Shown here in pieces: positions 35,899-46,914 of a stretch of 64,000 nucleotides of DNA; the first letter of the stretch is position 1, and the number at the start of each line of letters is the position of its first letter. Position numbers and translations under genes: made by a program. Source of the stretch: Hyaloscypha bicolor E (lineage: Eukaryota > Ascomycota > Leotiomycetes > Helotiales > Hyaloscyphaceae). The stretch is from positions 2,508,014 through 2,572,013 of the forward strand of contig NW_020194558.1 of the NCBI RefSeq assembly GCF_002865645.1, written 5' to 3'. The notes beneath the pieces were generated by a model. The model searched no databases. It worked only from the letters and a program-made list of their open reading frames with translations, and was not told where the DNA came from.

Positions 35899-37203
35899 TC
35901 AATCGACAAACAAACCTGCCTGCTGACGGCCTGGTGCTGGTGCTGGAATGCCATCCTCATCATCACTATCATCCTCAATGACCACAACTTCCGCCTTTCC
36001 GTTATTTCCCTTGCTTCGCTTGCTTGCATGTCCACTCCTACCAGCCAAGCCCCTGCTCTCCACGATCTCTTGCTTGATCTTCTTGGCGTTGCTAACGTTC
36101 TCACTCGCAAGTTGCCGGACCAGACTCTGAATTTGTGCGTGCTGGGCAGCTGTCAGGCCGTCGATGAGTTCTTCTTCTGGCTCAGGGGTTGGTTCTCGAG
36201 ATGGGGATGGAGTGCGAGGGATGACGAGAAGTTGCTTCAATGCTTCTGTCGTTTGCCTTGCGTCAGTATATGTACTCAAGTGAGAGACTGAGAAAATGGA
36301 GAGGGAGAGGAAACTCGTGTACCTTGGCTGCGGTAGATGAATTTGAAGATAGCGAGCGGATAGTCATCGCCGTCCTTCTTCTTACAGCGAAAGACAGCTC
36401 CTCTCTTTGCTCTACGTGCCTCGCTAAGACTAATATTTCTCGGCGTCAGCATTTCTTCTCAATTTGCCCAAATAACGGTTGTACATTTGAAAAGCTTGGA
36501 ATAGTGGCATACCTGGTACCGTGGCTTTTAGCCTGTCCTTTGAGGGCCTTCTCCGAAACGTTTATTCTGCCTTGCTTGAAGAAGCCTTCAGATGTGCCAG
36601 GTGTATCACCACCCTTTTTGCCGTAGTCACCGTTATAAACTCTGATCTCGATGGTACCTTTTTTCTGCAAGCGCTGGGCTTGACGTTTGATGGCGTCCAT
36701 AGGTGAGTTGTCCGAGTCTATCATTTTGTCTTGTCAGTTCATCCAGAGTTGGAGGTATTGAGGAGGGAGAAAGAGGAATATGGAGAGGAGGAAGTACTTG
36801 TCTCAATCTTGGCAAACAGGAAATTCTTCAATGTGCACTTGCTTCCTTTGCCGTTTGTCACTCCCTTCACCGTGTACTCCCAAGTAACTCCTCCATTCTT
36901 GAAGAACGGACGGTCACAGAAGGCTTCGCCGGCTCGGATACCGTCAGCCCAAACGTCAAAGATGAGCTTTGTGTACACCATATTTGCATGACCGAGGGGT
37001 CCGGTGACCTCCAACTTGACGCCGAATTGTTCGCCTGTTTTGGCTTCGATGTAGACGCTCTTGGTGCGAGATGCTTGGTGCTCCGCAACGTGCGGATCTT
37101 CATGATCGACTTCTATTTCATCAGTGTCGTCATGCTCAGGTGCTGGCTCGCCACTGATCATGATGACTGCTGCGAGTCCAGGAAGGAGTGGGAATTTGGC
37201 CAT
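35899..37203 (-). CDS. DUF7918-like protein, array copy A
   Basis: Four exons: 37203-36798, 36729-36513, 36429-36323, 36245-35899; 358 residues, no known function. Domain order shared with copies C-E: an N-terminal beta-type domain (KSVYIEAKTGEQFGVKLEV, TLKNFLFAKIET), a segment KKGTIEIRVYNG, a KALKGQAKSHGT motif, an exon of exactly 107 nt encoding DGDDYPLAIFKFIYRSQ, then EALKQLLVIPRTPSP. The tail has a short helix-like element (LTAAQHAQIQSLVRQL), basic residues, and a SUMO-interacting-like VVVIEDDSDDED. Unlike C-E it lacks the last intron. It is the most divergent copy: its N-terminus is MAKFPLLPGL rather than MAxLxxLxGIEV. Family name is from memory. Confidence 0.8.
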
Positions 37204-38335
37204 CTTGAGGCGGGTTGTGGATTGTGGATGGGATGGTGAGGGGGTGTCGAATAGATGGGGATGTGAGGGAATGCGATGGAGTTGATGAATGGAGGTACTA
37301 ACGCTTAAAATCAAGGTAGAGCGATGGTGAAATGGAGATTGTGCGCCTGCGAGATGATCGTTGTCGAGGTTGAGTGTCAAAGAGGTCGTGAGGTGGGGGT
37401 TGACGCAAGCTCGCCAAGGTTTTGAGGTTTTTTGAATCGAAGGTCAAGATGACGTTCGTGAGGCTGAAGGTGAGCTCAATGGCGGTCTCCGAGGATGAAC
37501 GATTCGTTAACCTACTTGCTTCTGGGATTGGATCAGAGGTGAAGCTATCACGATGCCTAGGACACTGGCAGATTCGGAATTGCTGAGACGAAACTACTTT
37601 GTATGTTGTATCCCAAAAGTGAAGAGTCGATGAAGAAGGGGAGTGTTTTTCAATAGATGAAATTTGGGTTGCTTGAACTTTGCTCTTCGCACTGGACGTC
37701 AAATTTGGATGAAGTTGGTGAAGATGATCGTAAGTTATTGGGTCTTCGTTAGTGTTTGGGAAAGACCAAGCCCTGGACCTTGCTTGCTGATCGATGTTTG
37801 ATATTGGAGGAAGTTCGGCGAGCAGCCGGTTGAAATACTGTCAAGTGAGGTTGTTCTGAAGCAGGAAGTCTAAATCTATTGGTGGCTTCTTCAGCGTCAT
37901 TGACGGCGCGGCGGGGTCAGGGCTTAAACAATTCCCAAGATCTCATCATTGCTGCAACGTCTTCGAAAACGTATGCGTCAATCTGTACTGAGAAGAAGAA
38001 ATTCATCGGGACATCAAGGAGGCGATCTAATAAAATGGGTAGTTGCACTCAGTCATATTTTAGTTTCTCACCCAGGTTCCCGAAAGCCTTCCTCATATAT
38101 ACTAGCAGCATGTGCATTACTATTATCCCCCCATCGCCCAAGTGCGGTAATGCCCAGATATTGCATGCCCAGCCATGATTTGTCCACTTACCCTCCACTC
38201 CACGATCCCGAGATTCATCGAGTAACGTTCTCGTCAATATGTCCATGCCCTCTCCTTAATAGTTAGGAAGATGCATAATAAGCAAGAAGCTGCCCAAGAG
38301 GTGCATCCAAAATCTCAATGCTCATGGCTGGTAGA
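37204..38335. other. Intergenic stretch between array copies A and B
   Basis: About 1.1 kb. A minus-strand frame at 37298-37702 is Ser/Thr-rich with no domain and lies in the expected 5' region of copy A. No gene supported. Confidence 0.5.
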
Positions 38336-39716
38336 TCAATCAGATCCTCTTCCTCGATGGTGGGATCGACCAACTCTCCCTGGGGCATTCTTCGCCGCTT
38401 TCGCTGGTTGGTCATCGTCAGTGGGGTCGATCACCTCATTACTAACGCCTGTGTTCCTGTCTCGCTTGAAAAGTTTGACCCCCTTTTGGTCAACATCTTC
38501 TTTCTTTGTAACTCTATTTCCGTCACGAGATTCCCTCTATGTAAAAGTCGGAAGAACAGCTTTTTGGTTGCCTGGTATTGCCTTGAAACATTTATTCAAA
38601 CAATCGAAAAATTCGCGCAATTGTGCAAGGTATAATCGTGACGCCTAGGGATTCTTACCTTCAACATACTCTTAGCAATAGCATCAAGTTTCCTCCTCTG
38701 TTCGTCTGTCAATGGAGAGCATGGAGTGCGGGGAGCGGGTTCGGGCTCGGGAGTTCGTGGGATGAACATCAATGCTTTCAACGCCTGTGTTAAGGCGAAT
38801 TATCAGTCTTATTTGCATCTCAATTGTTTCAACACAAGGAGAACAGCCCCTCGCAGTTAGCGGGCACTTTGGAGCTGGTCTTACCATTGCTTCGGTACGT
38901 GAATTTGAAGATTGCAAGAGGATAATCTTCACCATCCATGTATCCAGTATCAGATCAATATAGCAGAAGAGGGGCAGTTCGAGCTTTCCCAAAACTTTGG
39001 GGATGACCAGCGAATGCTCTTAAAAAAATTACACATTGCTCCGAAGGCTGTGGTCTTCAGTGTTACTTACGCAGTTCCTTGTGACTTAGCATCTCCTTTC
39101 AATACCTTCTCAGGGACCTTAGAGGCAGACTCAATTCCGGGTTGCTTATCATTGTATGTGCGCTGGATTTGGACTCCATGTTCTTGCTGATGAATTGTGA
39201 TGACAATCTCTCCCACACTCGAGAGACGGGCAATGTCCTTCTTGACCTGCGCAACGGGACATTCTCGGGGGCTGGAGATGTTAGTAGATCTCGGAGAGAA
39301 AAGATTAGCAAGGAGTATCAACTCGCTGGTATGGATCTTGATTAACGTCATAGGCCTGAACATGGCCCTGCTGGTAGTTCTGACCTCTGGACCCCAAACC
39401 ACGAACTCCAAGCCATGGGCCGGATAATAGTCGTTCTGTTTCCAGACCATAGAATAAACATGTCGGCCATCAACGCTCACCTTGAAAAATAGTCTGGGGC
39501 ATTCCATAATGTACGGATTTTTTAATCTCAGCTTGATAGTGAGCTCCGTGTTGGTTTGAGACTCGACATAATTGGTCACCGTCTAGATAGAATAACGAAG
39601 TCTGACGGCATGATCGTTGTATTTGACTTCCTCATTCTCTGTATGGCATTTTGAATAGGCTGCCCATCGATAAAAATGGATGCTTCGATGCCTGAGAGGT
39701 CTTCGGGAACTCCCAT
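38336..39716 (-). pseudogene. DUF7918-like array copy B, decayed
   Basis: All family parts are recognisable in order: MGVPEDLSGIEASIFIDGQP at the start (ATG 39716), TVTNYVESQTNTELTIKLRL, VGEIVITIHQQ, KVLKGDAKSQGT, DGEDYPLAIFKFTYRSN, ALKALMFIPRTPEPEPAP, and a tail ending with EVIDPTDDD. Several lesions break it. The frame shifts by one between GQPIQN and ENEEVKYND (near 39636-39655). A TAG at 39585-39583 replaces the lysine of the SKTV motif. A TGA at 38957-38955 interrupts the exon encoding the YPLAIFKF motif (110 nt here, 107 in the others). The splice phase before the 38.78-kb exon also fails to fit. Introns such as 39272-39322 still look intact, so decay seems recent. Three independent defects make sequencing error unlikely. 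Confidence 0.75.
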
Positions 39717-40070
39717 GTTGCGTCGAGTGGTTGTAGTTTCCTATATGTGGGAAGTGGTTTGAGTCGATGTACTTGGCTGAGGAAGAATTTAGATGCTCCC
39801 AAAAAGAGTAGACGCCCAATTAAATTTCTTAATAGAGAGGGGCAGAACTCTGGAATATGAGCTCGGTTATTATCCAAGACCAAGTGCTCATGTAAGTCAG
39901 AGGCGAAGGGGAAGAGTTGCGTGTTGATGGAGGGGAGACGGAATCACTTACAGGCCTGAATATTCGTGAAGAAGTATCCAGATGAGGTTCGAAACTCAAT
40001 AGCATATCCTCGGAGGCCCGGATCATTTCATAGAACGAAGATAGATTGTTGAAGTCTTGGTGTGTTGATG
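39717..40070. other. Gene-free stretch upstream of copy B
   Basis: No supported gene. A minus-strand frame (39829-40140) starts inside the repeat cluster and has no family motif. Confidence 0.5.
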
Positions 40071-40415
40071 GGATCCGCTCACCCAAAAAATTAAGCGAAC
40101 CCCCTTGGAAACATTCATTCGACTGTTCAATATCAACCATATAGTATTCCTATTATATACTGCTTTAGAAACACGTAAAAATAGTGAATTATTCTTGCCA
40201 TGAAGCCCTATACAATTATCTCTTGAAATGGTAGATCCGCTCGCCGGAAGGTTGGAATCCGCTCACCCAAAATATTAACCGATCCGCCTTGAGAACCTTC
40301 CTCTATCTCCCTACACTCAACAACAAGATATTTCGTCCATACCACAGCGTGAAAACATGGCCAAAGAGCGTGTAATTGCGATTGCAAAGCCCCGGTTTAA
40401 TATCTTTCGAAATAG

Positions 40416-40487
40416 GAGATCCGCCCACCAAGTACATTTTATCCGCTCACCAAAATGCTTAAGCGATCGCTTATCCGCTCACCAAAA
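40416..40487. repeat. 72-bp direct repeat, left copy
   Basis: Matches 40631-40702 with two C/T differences only. It contains the 14-bp perfect palindrome TAAGCGATCGCTTA at 40460-40473. Confidence 0.9.
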
Positions 40488-40630
40488 AAATTAAGCGAAA
40501 GCCCAGGGGGACTTTGTTTACCTCCTCAATCCCAACCATACGGAATATCACCCTCGCTCTAGCCTTGGTAAGAAAGTCCTGACTCCTAAACTCGTTACAG
40601 ATAGCAGTGGTTATTAGAAGCAAGAAATGG

Positions 40631-40702
40631 GAGATCCGCTCACCAAGTACATTTTATCCGCTCACCAAAATGCTTAAGCGATCGCTTATCCGTTCACCAA
40701 AA
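40631..40702. repeat. 72-bp direct repeat, right copy
   Basis: Second copy, 215 bp downstream of the first. The palindrome is at 40675-40688. The right edge continues into further diverged TTAAGCGA..TCGCTTA units. Confidence 0.9.
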
Positions 40703-40740
40703 TACTTAAGCGAATCGCTTATCCGCTTACACAAAATGTT

Positions 40741-41328
40741 AGAGAAATATTGTCTCCTGATTTGGAAAGTCAGCATTACGAGATATCGACCAATTTACTA
40801 ATTCAGAACTTGTTTATAGTATAGAAGTATCGTGCCTATTAATACTAGCCTTAATATATTAAATCTTCTGGATCCGCTGCGGTTGCTCTGGGCAGCGGTT
40901 TTGGAGGGGAGAAAGGTCGGTCACTTCCGCTCCAAAGGTAAACAAGGTCGAAACCAAGAAGGGAAACTTCGAGGCCGAGAAAAGCGAAGGCAAGAATAAA
41001 GGATCACATTCACAACGGAAATCGACGCTGTTCGTATGTCTTCGTTCTCGCCGATAGATACGTCTCATGTACCAGGCCCAAAAGTTACCAAAAAGAAAAG
41101 TCCAAGTTTCTTCTTGAGAAGAATCTTTGCAAAAGAACCTCCCAGAATCCTTCCTTCCCTCAGAGAAATCTCAGCTACAAATCAAAATGAGTATTCTTCA
41201 CATCCTGTAGATAGAAGCTTCCAGCAGCAAGGACTGTCAGCAAAGCAACACTCTCGCGTCTCCAAGTCCAGCGATCGCAACCTCCAACTATTCTGCGAAT
41301 GCAAAGCTTCCTCAATGAAAGAAACAAT
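40741..41328. other. Gene-free stretch beyond the repeat cluster
   Basis: AT-rich to about 40860, then ordinary composition. A plus-strand 98-codon frame (41036-41332) has an ATG but no domain and abuts the stop of copy C from the other strand. Confidence 0.5.
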
Positions 41329-42590
41329 CTAGTCATCTAGGGCAATCGAATTATCGTTCTCTTCATCATCGTCCTCCGTGAGATCGATGGTCGTCTTGTA
41401 CTTTGGCTTCTTGTTGACTTTTCTGCCTTGACCTTCGTCTGTATTCTCACGCTTGGCCCGAGCGGTCTGGGTTTGGCTGGAATCTTCAGCCTTCAATTTC
41501 GAAGCGCCCTTTGCCTCCTGTAGAAGAAGAAGTAAGTATAATGCTTGCAAAAAATATAAAAGTTCCTACCAAAAGACTCTTCTTGAACTCCTCGACCTTT
41601 CTTCTCATGTCCGCGTCTAGGTCATCATCATTGACAGCAGGAGTTGGGCCCGGCGTGTTTGCTCCAGCTTGTTCTTGTTCTGGCTCAGGAGAACGCTCAA
41701 TGATGAGCAAGCTCTTAAGTGCTTCTATAAGAAGATGTGGTCAGCGGGAAGCTACAATGCCAGCCGGAATTTGACTGACCTCTTGACCGATACTTGAATC
41801 GAAAGATACCGACGGGATAATCCTTGCCATCAAGAAAGTCAGTTTTCCAATAATCAACTGGCGTAGTTGGCTGTGCTGTTCCTAGACTAAGGAATGAATT
41901 AGTTACACGGGGGCTATAGAGGGGACAATCTGAACTGACGATGTTCCGTGAGACTTTGATTGTCCCTTCAAAGCCTTCTCATGAATTTCGCCCTCCAAGC
42001 TGGATTCAAAAGAATAGTTGTTGATCTGGCCTGACCTGCCTGACCTGCGGCCCTTCGACTGTCGAAATACCCAGACGGAGATTTCGCCAATTCCATTGAT
42101 ACGAATTGCATCATCTTTGACTGTAGAGAGTTTTGAGTTGATTTCGGCTAGGAATTGTTAGGAGAATGCGTCCACGCCTGTGGAATATTGACGTACTCGT
42201 CTTTATCTCAGCGAACTGAAAGTGTTGGATAAAACATCGCTTGTAAAAGCCACCAAGATTGTGCTCCAAGCCATTTACAACCATCTCGAAGCCAGAAGCG
42301 GATTTGTACACAGTCTTCTGTAATAACCTGCCGCCGACTACCATGCCATCGACCTTGCAATAGAAACTAAGAGTTGGACAATCCATCTTGTACGGAGATT
42401 TGACTGTCACTTTGAAGGCGAACTCCTTGCCCGTAGCTGCTTCGATGTATTTCGAAACCGTCTTGGATGCCTGGTATGCACCAACCGCTCCTGCTTGAAC
42501 CTCAACCTCACCGTCGTTGTATTCATGAAGAGCTTGGCCGTCAACGCAAATGGTGACTTCGATTCCCTCGAGGCCGTTAAGTACCGCCAT
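41329..42590 (-). CDS. DUF7918-like protein, array copy C
   Basis: Five exons: 42590-42197, 42147-41940, 41886-41780, 41724-41570, 41517-41329; 350 residues. Introns are 49-55 nt and all phases fit (1, 2, 1, 0). It starts MAVLNGLEGIEVTICVDGQA, the canonical family opening, then SKTVSKYIEAATGKEFAFKV, SPYKMDCPTLSFYCKVDG and FQFAEIKT. Exon 2 has IGEISVWVFRQ and KALKGQSKSHGT. Exon 3 is 107 nt and encodes DGKDYPVGIFRFKYRSR. Exon 4 has ALKSLLIIERSPEPEQEQ and the helix-like DADMRRKVEEFKKSLL. The last exon is basic, ending in the SIM-like TTIDLTEDDDEEN. No signal peptide or membrane segment. Function unknown; likely intracellular, probably nuclear given the basic tail and SIM-like end (inference). 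Confidence 0.85.
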
Positions 42591-43333
42591 TTTAATTCCT
42601 GTAGCAAAGTTCTAAAGAGAGATGGAACAATCAGTAAATATTCATTGACCTGCTCGAGAGACTGAAAGGGGGTCGGAGGAATCTGAGGCAGGACTGAACG
42701 TTGTAGAAAGGTGAGCCAAAGGAGGTGAAAGGATCACCGTAGCTTGAAGATTTGAAAAGTGGTATCTTGAAGAGAAATGAAATATGAGGAATACTGGTTC
42801 ACTTACAAGTCTTCGCTGATTGACACACAAATGCTCAGTTGGGTAGAGGAGAGGGTTGTGAGGTTGTTGTTGGTTAGGTGGATGAGGAAGTTGAAGGAAG
42901 AGGAACGAAGACAATACCAAATCAAAGTTGTTGTGTGCGTTAGCCAATTCACTCGCAGTGAGTTTCGAGCTCATATTTTAAAGGTGAGCATAAATTTCTG
43001 TGGGACTCTGGGAGTAAGTAGAAGAACTAAATCATGAGTGATCATTTCTTTTCGCAGACAAAGCGCGCGGGAATGAGATTCTCGAATTTTTCTGCTCTGA
43101 AACTACCGTTACATATCGATGCACACCATAAAGTGCATGCGTAGTGGTAGAAGTTGCTAGACGTAGCTCTAGTAGAAACATAATAAACCCCACCTCAGTC
43201 CTTACTCAAACACAATAAGAAATCCCGAACGCCAAGGTATTTACCTTCCATATCAACAACAAAGTGTCAAGATACACCCCATTGAAGCACTAATTTGCCC
43301 TGTAACACCCACTCATCCACGGTCAGGTATCGC
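42591..43333. other. Intergenic stretch between array copies C and D
   Basis: About 740 bp, promoter of copy C and 3' UTR of copy D. Nothing else identified. Confidence 0.5.
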
Positions 43334-44556
43334 CTAGTCTAGAGTGAGATCAATGGATACTCGTGCGTTCTGCTTTCTAGACTTCTTCCGGGAACGAATA
43401 GCTTCAATCGGATCTTCTTCGCGCTCTCGCTTGACAAAGACTCTGTCTGCATGATTCTTCTGCTTGCCTTCTGGAATTCGAGGTGCTGCACCGGACTTGA
43501 GAGATACATCATCAGGACTAGGCCGGAACTTGAGACAGGAGAAAATACCTTAAGCATTTGAAAGAAGTCCTGAATTTGACGTCTCTCGCTTGGGCTCAGA
43601 CTTGCAATGTTGAGCGCGTTTTGCTGAGCTGGCTCCGGAGAAGCAGTTCTGGAGCCTGGCGCTTGCTCGGGCTCTGGAGAACGGATGACAAGAAGTGACT
43701 TCAGAGCTTCTGCACATGCATTAGCAAGAGCAAAAGGCAGATGACTGAGTCATTCTTACCTCTGCTACGGTACTTGAACCTAAAAATGGCAATGGGGTGA
43801 TCTTCGCCGTCCATGAATTCGGACTCAAGTCTCCTAGAAAAGACGGAGGCACGTCCATCTCCAAGCCTAAGTCTCAAGTCAGCAATTTGTTTCTTCCTGG
43901 AAAATCTTATTCTGTACTCACTTGGTGCCATGTGACTTTGCCTCACCCTTCAGAGCCTTTTCGTGAACTGTCGAAGGGTGGCCATCGAGAAGACTGTCTT
44001 GCTCTATCTTCAGCCCAACGGCTTGCGCCTCGGTACGCCGAAGGACCTTGATAACAATCTCACCGACCGCACCCATAACTTGAATATCACTGTGCAATGA
44101 GTCAAGTCTCTCGTCGTCGGTGGCTGAGCAGTTAGCTCAGAGCCTCGGACAGCAAGCAAGAAGGTGAGGGTAACTCTCACATGTTTGGATTTCAGAGAAC
44201 TTGAAGGGGCGAAGAATACAGTCTGGTTGCTGGCCTCCAGTCGAATACTTGATTCCATGGAACAAGGATTCCCAATGTCCACCACCCTGGCTGAGGACTG
44301 CTTTACGCAGGAGGGGTTCTCGGGTTTTGATACCATCGACGTAGATCTGGAAGCCTAGAGTCGGGCAATTCATGGTGTAAGGAGGCTTAATTGCAAGCCG
44401 GACCGCAAACTCTTTCAATACGTCAGACTGGATATATTTCGAAACCATACTGGATCCTGGTTCAGTAGGGTAGTCGTTATCATCGTACTCAGCAAGAGCC
44501 TGCTCATCAACACAGACCACAACTGAGATGCCGAGGATACTGTCAATGACCGCCAT
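43334..44556 (-). CDS. DUF7918-like protein, array copy D
   Basis: Five exons: 44556-44181, 44123-43922, 43866-43760, 43709-43549, 43495-43334; 335 residues, introns 50-57 nt with the same phases as copies C and E. N-terminus MAVIDSILGISVVVCVDEQA, then SSMVSKYIQSDVLKEFAVRL and FKFSEIQT. Exon 2 encodes GAVGEIVIKVLRR and KALKGEAKSHGT. Exon 3 is again 107 nt (DGEDHPIAIFRFKYRSR). Exon 4 has ALKSLLVIRSPEPEQAP and LSPSERRQIQDFFQMLK. Exon 5 is strongly basic (KKSRKQNAR) and ends with the SIM-like VSIDLTLD at the very C-terminus. Confidence 0.85.
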
Positions 44557-45681
44557 TGCTCTTATGCTTGATGTCTAGATTAGAGTTGCTGGATTAGTCT
44601 ATGCTTCAAGCACGCACGCAGAAAGAGGAGAGGCCGACAGCCGAAGGTTGAGCCTCGGAGAAAGGTCAGCCCGAGGTGTAACGGCTCGAACTTTCGAGTC
44701 TCCTTGAGAATTACGCTCGCAATGATCGAGAGAAGTTGCATAACTTACAGATCTTTGTGGTTCGAGAATCCGGTGATGGTATTGTCGAGAGTTTCGAGGT
44801 TCGAGGTTGTGCGGAACGGTGGAGAGGGGAAGGAAAAGAGGTCGAGGGAAGCAAGCGATGACGAGCTTATATCTTGCCGATGATGGGCAGAGTCGAAGAC
44901 GGAGGTGGCGCCTTGCCTGGAATTCACTTATTCCTATGACTGCAATTTATAAAGGCGAGTCGGAGAAGGGTCTGCCCCGGTCTCTAGCCCTCTTCCTCAT
45001 CAAATTATACGGAGCTCGTCATTGCTCCCTATCCTTCTACTCTACTTTAATCTCCCTTTGAGAAATTTGTCTATTGACTTGTTAGAGTAACTCAGAATAG
45101 CTGGGATAGAGCCAGCCTGTATGCTCTGGCACCTTATCTGTTTTAAAGAGAAGCTTTAAATGGCTGTTGGAAGGCCTCGGTTGACGATCGAAAACCACCT
45201 GAAGAATGCGACTCTCTAGTGTCGAGGTTTATACTCCGAGAGTATATGCTTTCTCGGCGCACTTAGGAGCAGACGGTGTTTTTAACACACGCGTTGGCAG
45301 AGAGTGATGTGGGTGGTGACCTGAATATTCTGTTGAAATAAAGGGACCACAGTGAGTATGCTGGGTCTGCTGAAACCATGATTTAATTGAGCTAAACATA
45401 CGAATGGCACCTTGGGGTATATCCTCGCAACATCCTTAGCAATGCAAACAAAGATGACTCCAAGCTCCTCTCAGCGCCAGTACAGAAGCTCGTCGTAAAA
45501 CGCTAGATAATTCCTGTGACAAAAAGACAAGCGTGATACGTGGAGGAATGGAGCAACTGAACCTAGAAGGTCACCTATCTCCGTTGATCGCATCGCTAGT
45601 GACGCAATTAATAGGGGAGGAAGTTGAATATTAAAGCGCCGTCTGAACCCACTCCAGTATTCAGTGCAAAGGGACAAGATA
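44557..45681. other. Intergenic stretch between array copies D and E
   Basis: About 1.1 kb, promoter of copy D and 3' region of copy E. Short frames at 44807-45061 and 45471-45689 have no signature. Confidence 0.5.
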
Positions 45682-46914
45682 TTAGTCATCAGTCAGATCA
45701 ATGGTCACTGGTGGCCCAGATTTTCTCTTCTTTCGGGAGCCTTCGCCGCCTCGATTCTCCTCACCATGCTCTCTCTTAATCGTTCTGTTTGGAGAGTTTC
45801 TGCCTGCACCACCGTCGTTCTTGGATAGTATATGTTAGCAATGTACTTCACGAGGTTGATCTTCGAGAGTACATACGACGAGTTCCCGTAAGAACTGCTC
45901 CAGCCGTGTTTTCTGAGCTGGGTTGAGATTGTCAAGACTTAATGCTGGTTCAGGAACAGGTGCCTCTGCTGGCTCGGGTGAGGGGGTTCTCTCAATAATG
46001 AGGAGACTCTTCAAGGCATCTAATGGTCAAACAGGAATTGTCAGTCTTGTCACTAAATTAGGAGTGAGTGGGTTACCTCGAGACCTGTACTTAAACTTGA
46101 AAATAGCAATTGGATAATCCACTCCATCTACCTTCTGGCATGCGACGTAACTCTTCTTGACGAGCTCAGTTGCTGGCCCAAGCCTACGAATTTTGTGAAT
46201 AACTTCCTGTTATGCAGAGTCGGGGAGGGCTTACGATGCGCTGTGCGATTTTGGGTCTCCCTTGAGTGCTTTCTCGTGGACTTTGTCCCCAACGCTGTGC
46301 AGATCGATATTATTTGTGGTGGAGCTTCTGGTAGTATCCTTGATTTCTCCTCCTTTATAGACCTTTACGATGATCTCTCCAACCTCTTGTATGCGCTTCA
46401 TGTCCTCTTGGACAGTGGCTAACTTGTCATCATCCATAGCTGGGAACATTAGTAATTTACTATTGTCACAGTGTGTGAGAAGCAACTTACTAGTGTCAAT
46501 CTTTGAGAATTTGAATTTCTGAAGAAACTCCTGCTCCTCGATTCCCGGTGCCACAGCTCTGACACCTTGTGCATTTATGGTCACCCTGGATAGAACACGA
46601 GATCCTTGTACGCTCTGGGGAAATCTCGACTTCGCCAAAACCGGCTCCCAGCAGGGTTTCCCATCAATGTTGATCGGGAATATAAGAGAGGCGCAGTCCA
46701 TCACAAACGAGGTTTCTAAGTTGAGGCGAATAGAGAATTCCTTGTCCGAGACAGACTCCACGAATTTACTGACAGTTCTCGCTGCTTGGTATTCAGCGAC
46801 TTGTGTATGTTCAACCTCGCCTTCGCCATCGTCATCATCATCATATTCTGCAAGCGGCTTGTCGTCAACGCAGACAAAGACCTCGAGGCCTGGGATGCTA
46901 TCGAGAATCGCCAT
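45682..46914 (-). CDS. DUF7918-like protein, array copy E
   Basis: Five exons: 46914-46491, 46439-46235, 46183-46077, 46019-45877, 45819-45682; 338 residues. Starts MAILDSIPGLEVFVCVDDKP followed by an acidic run (EYDDDDDGEGEVEH), then ARTVSKFVESVSDKEFSIRL and FKFSKIDT. Exon 2: VGEIIVKVYKGGE and KALKGDPKSHSAS. Exon 3 (107 nt): DGVDYPIAIFKFKYRSR. Exon 4: ALKSLLIIERTPSPEPAE and LNPAQKTRLEQFLREL. Exon 5: Gly/Arg/Lys-rich (GGEGSRKKRKSG), ending VTIDLTDD, the clearest SIM-like end of the array. It and copy C look like the least altered members. Confidence 0.86.

Larger units (their letters stand above)
40071..40740. repeat. Cluster of CCGCTCACC-type repeats
   Basis: Ten copies of a CCGCTCACC-like core within 660 bp, all in the same orientation (starting at 40075, 40237, 40259, 40421, 40443, 40475, 40635, 40658, 40690, 40723), several followed by AAAA..TTAAGCGA. 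Three of them (near 40075, 40259, 40475) are followed by similar flanks ending in a CTCAA..CAACCAT-like stretch. It may be the end or a degraded copy of a mobile element with subterminal repeats; no transposase frame is present. Confidence 0.75.

Noticed and set aside
39829..40140. 103-codon minus-strand frame starting in the repeat cluster
   Set aside because: Lacks the array family motifs and depends on repeat sequence for its start; more likely chance.
40071..40740. CRISPR-like array
   Set aside because: Repeat units are unevenly spaced, nested and diverged, there are no cas genes, and the genome is eukaryotic.
41036..41332. 98-codon plus-strand frame with an ATG
   Set aside because: No recognisable domain and it abuts the stop codon of array copy C; probably chance.
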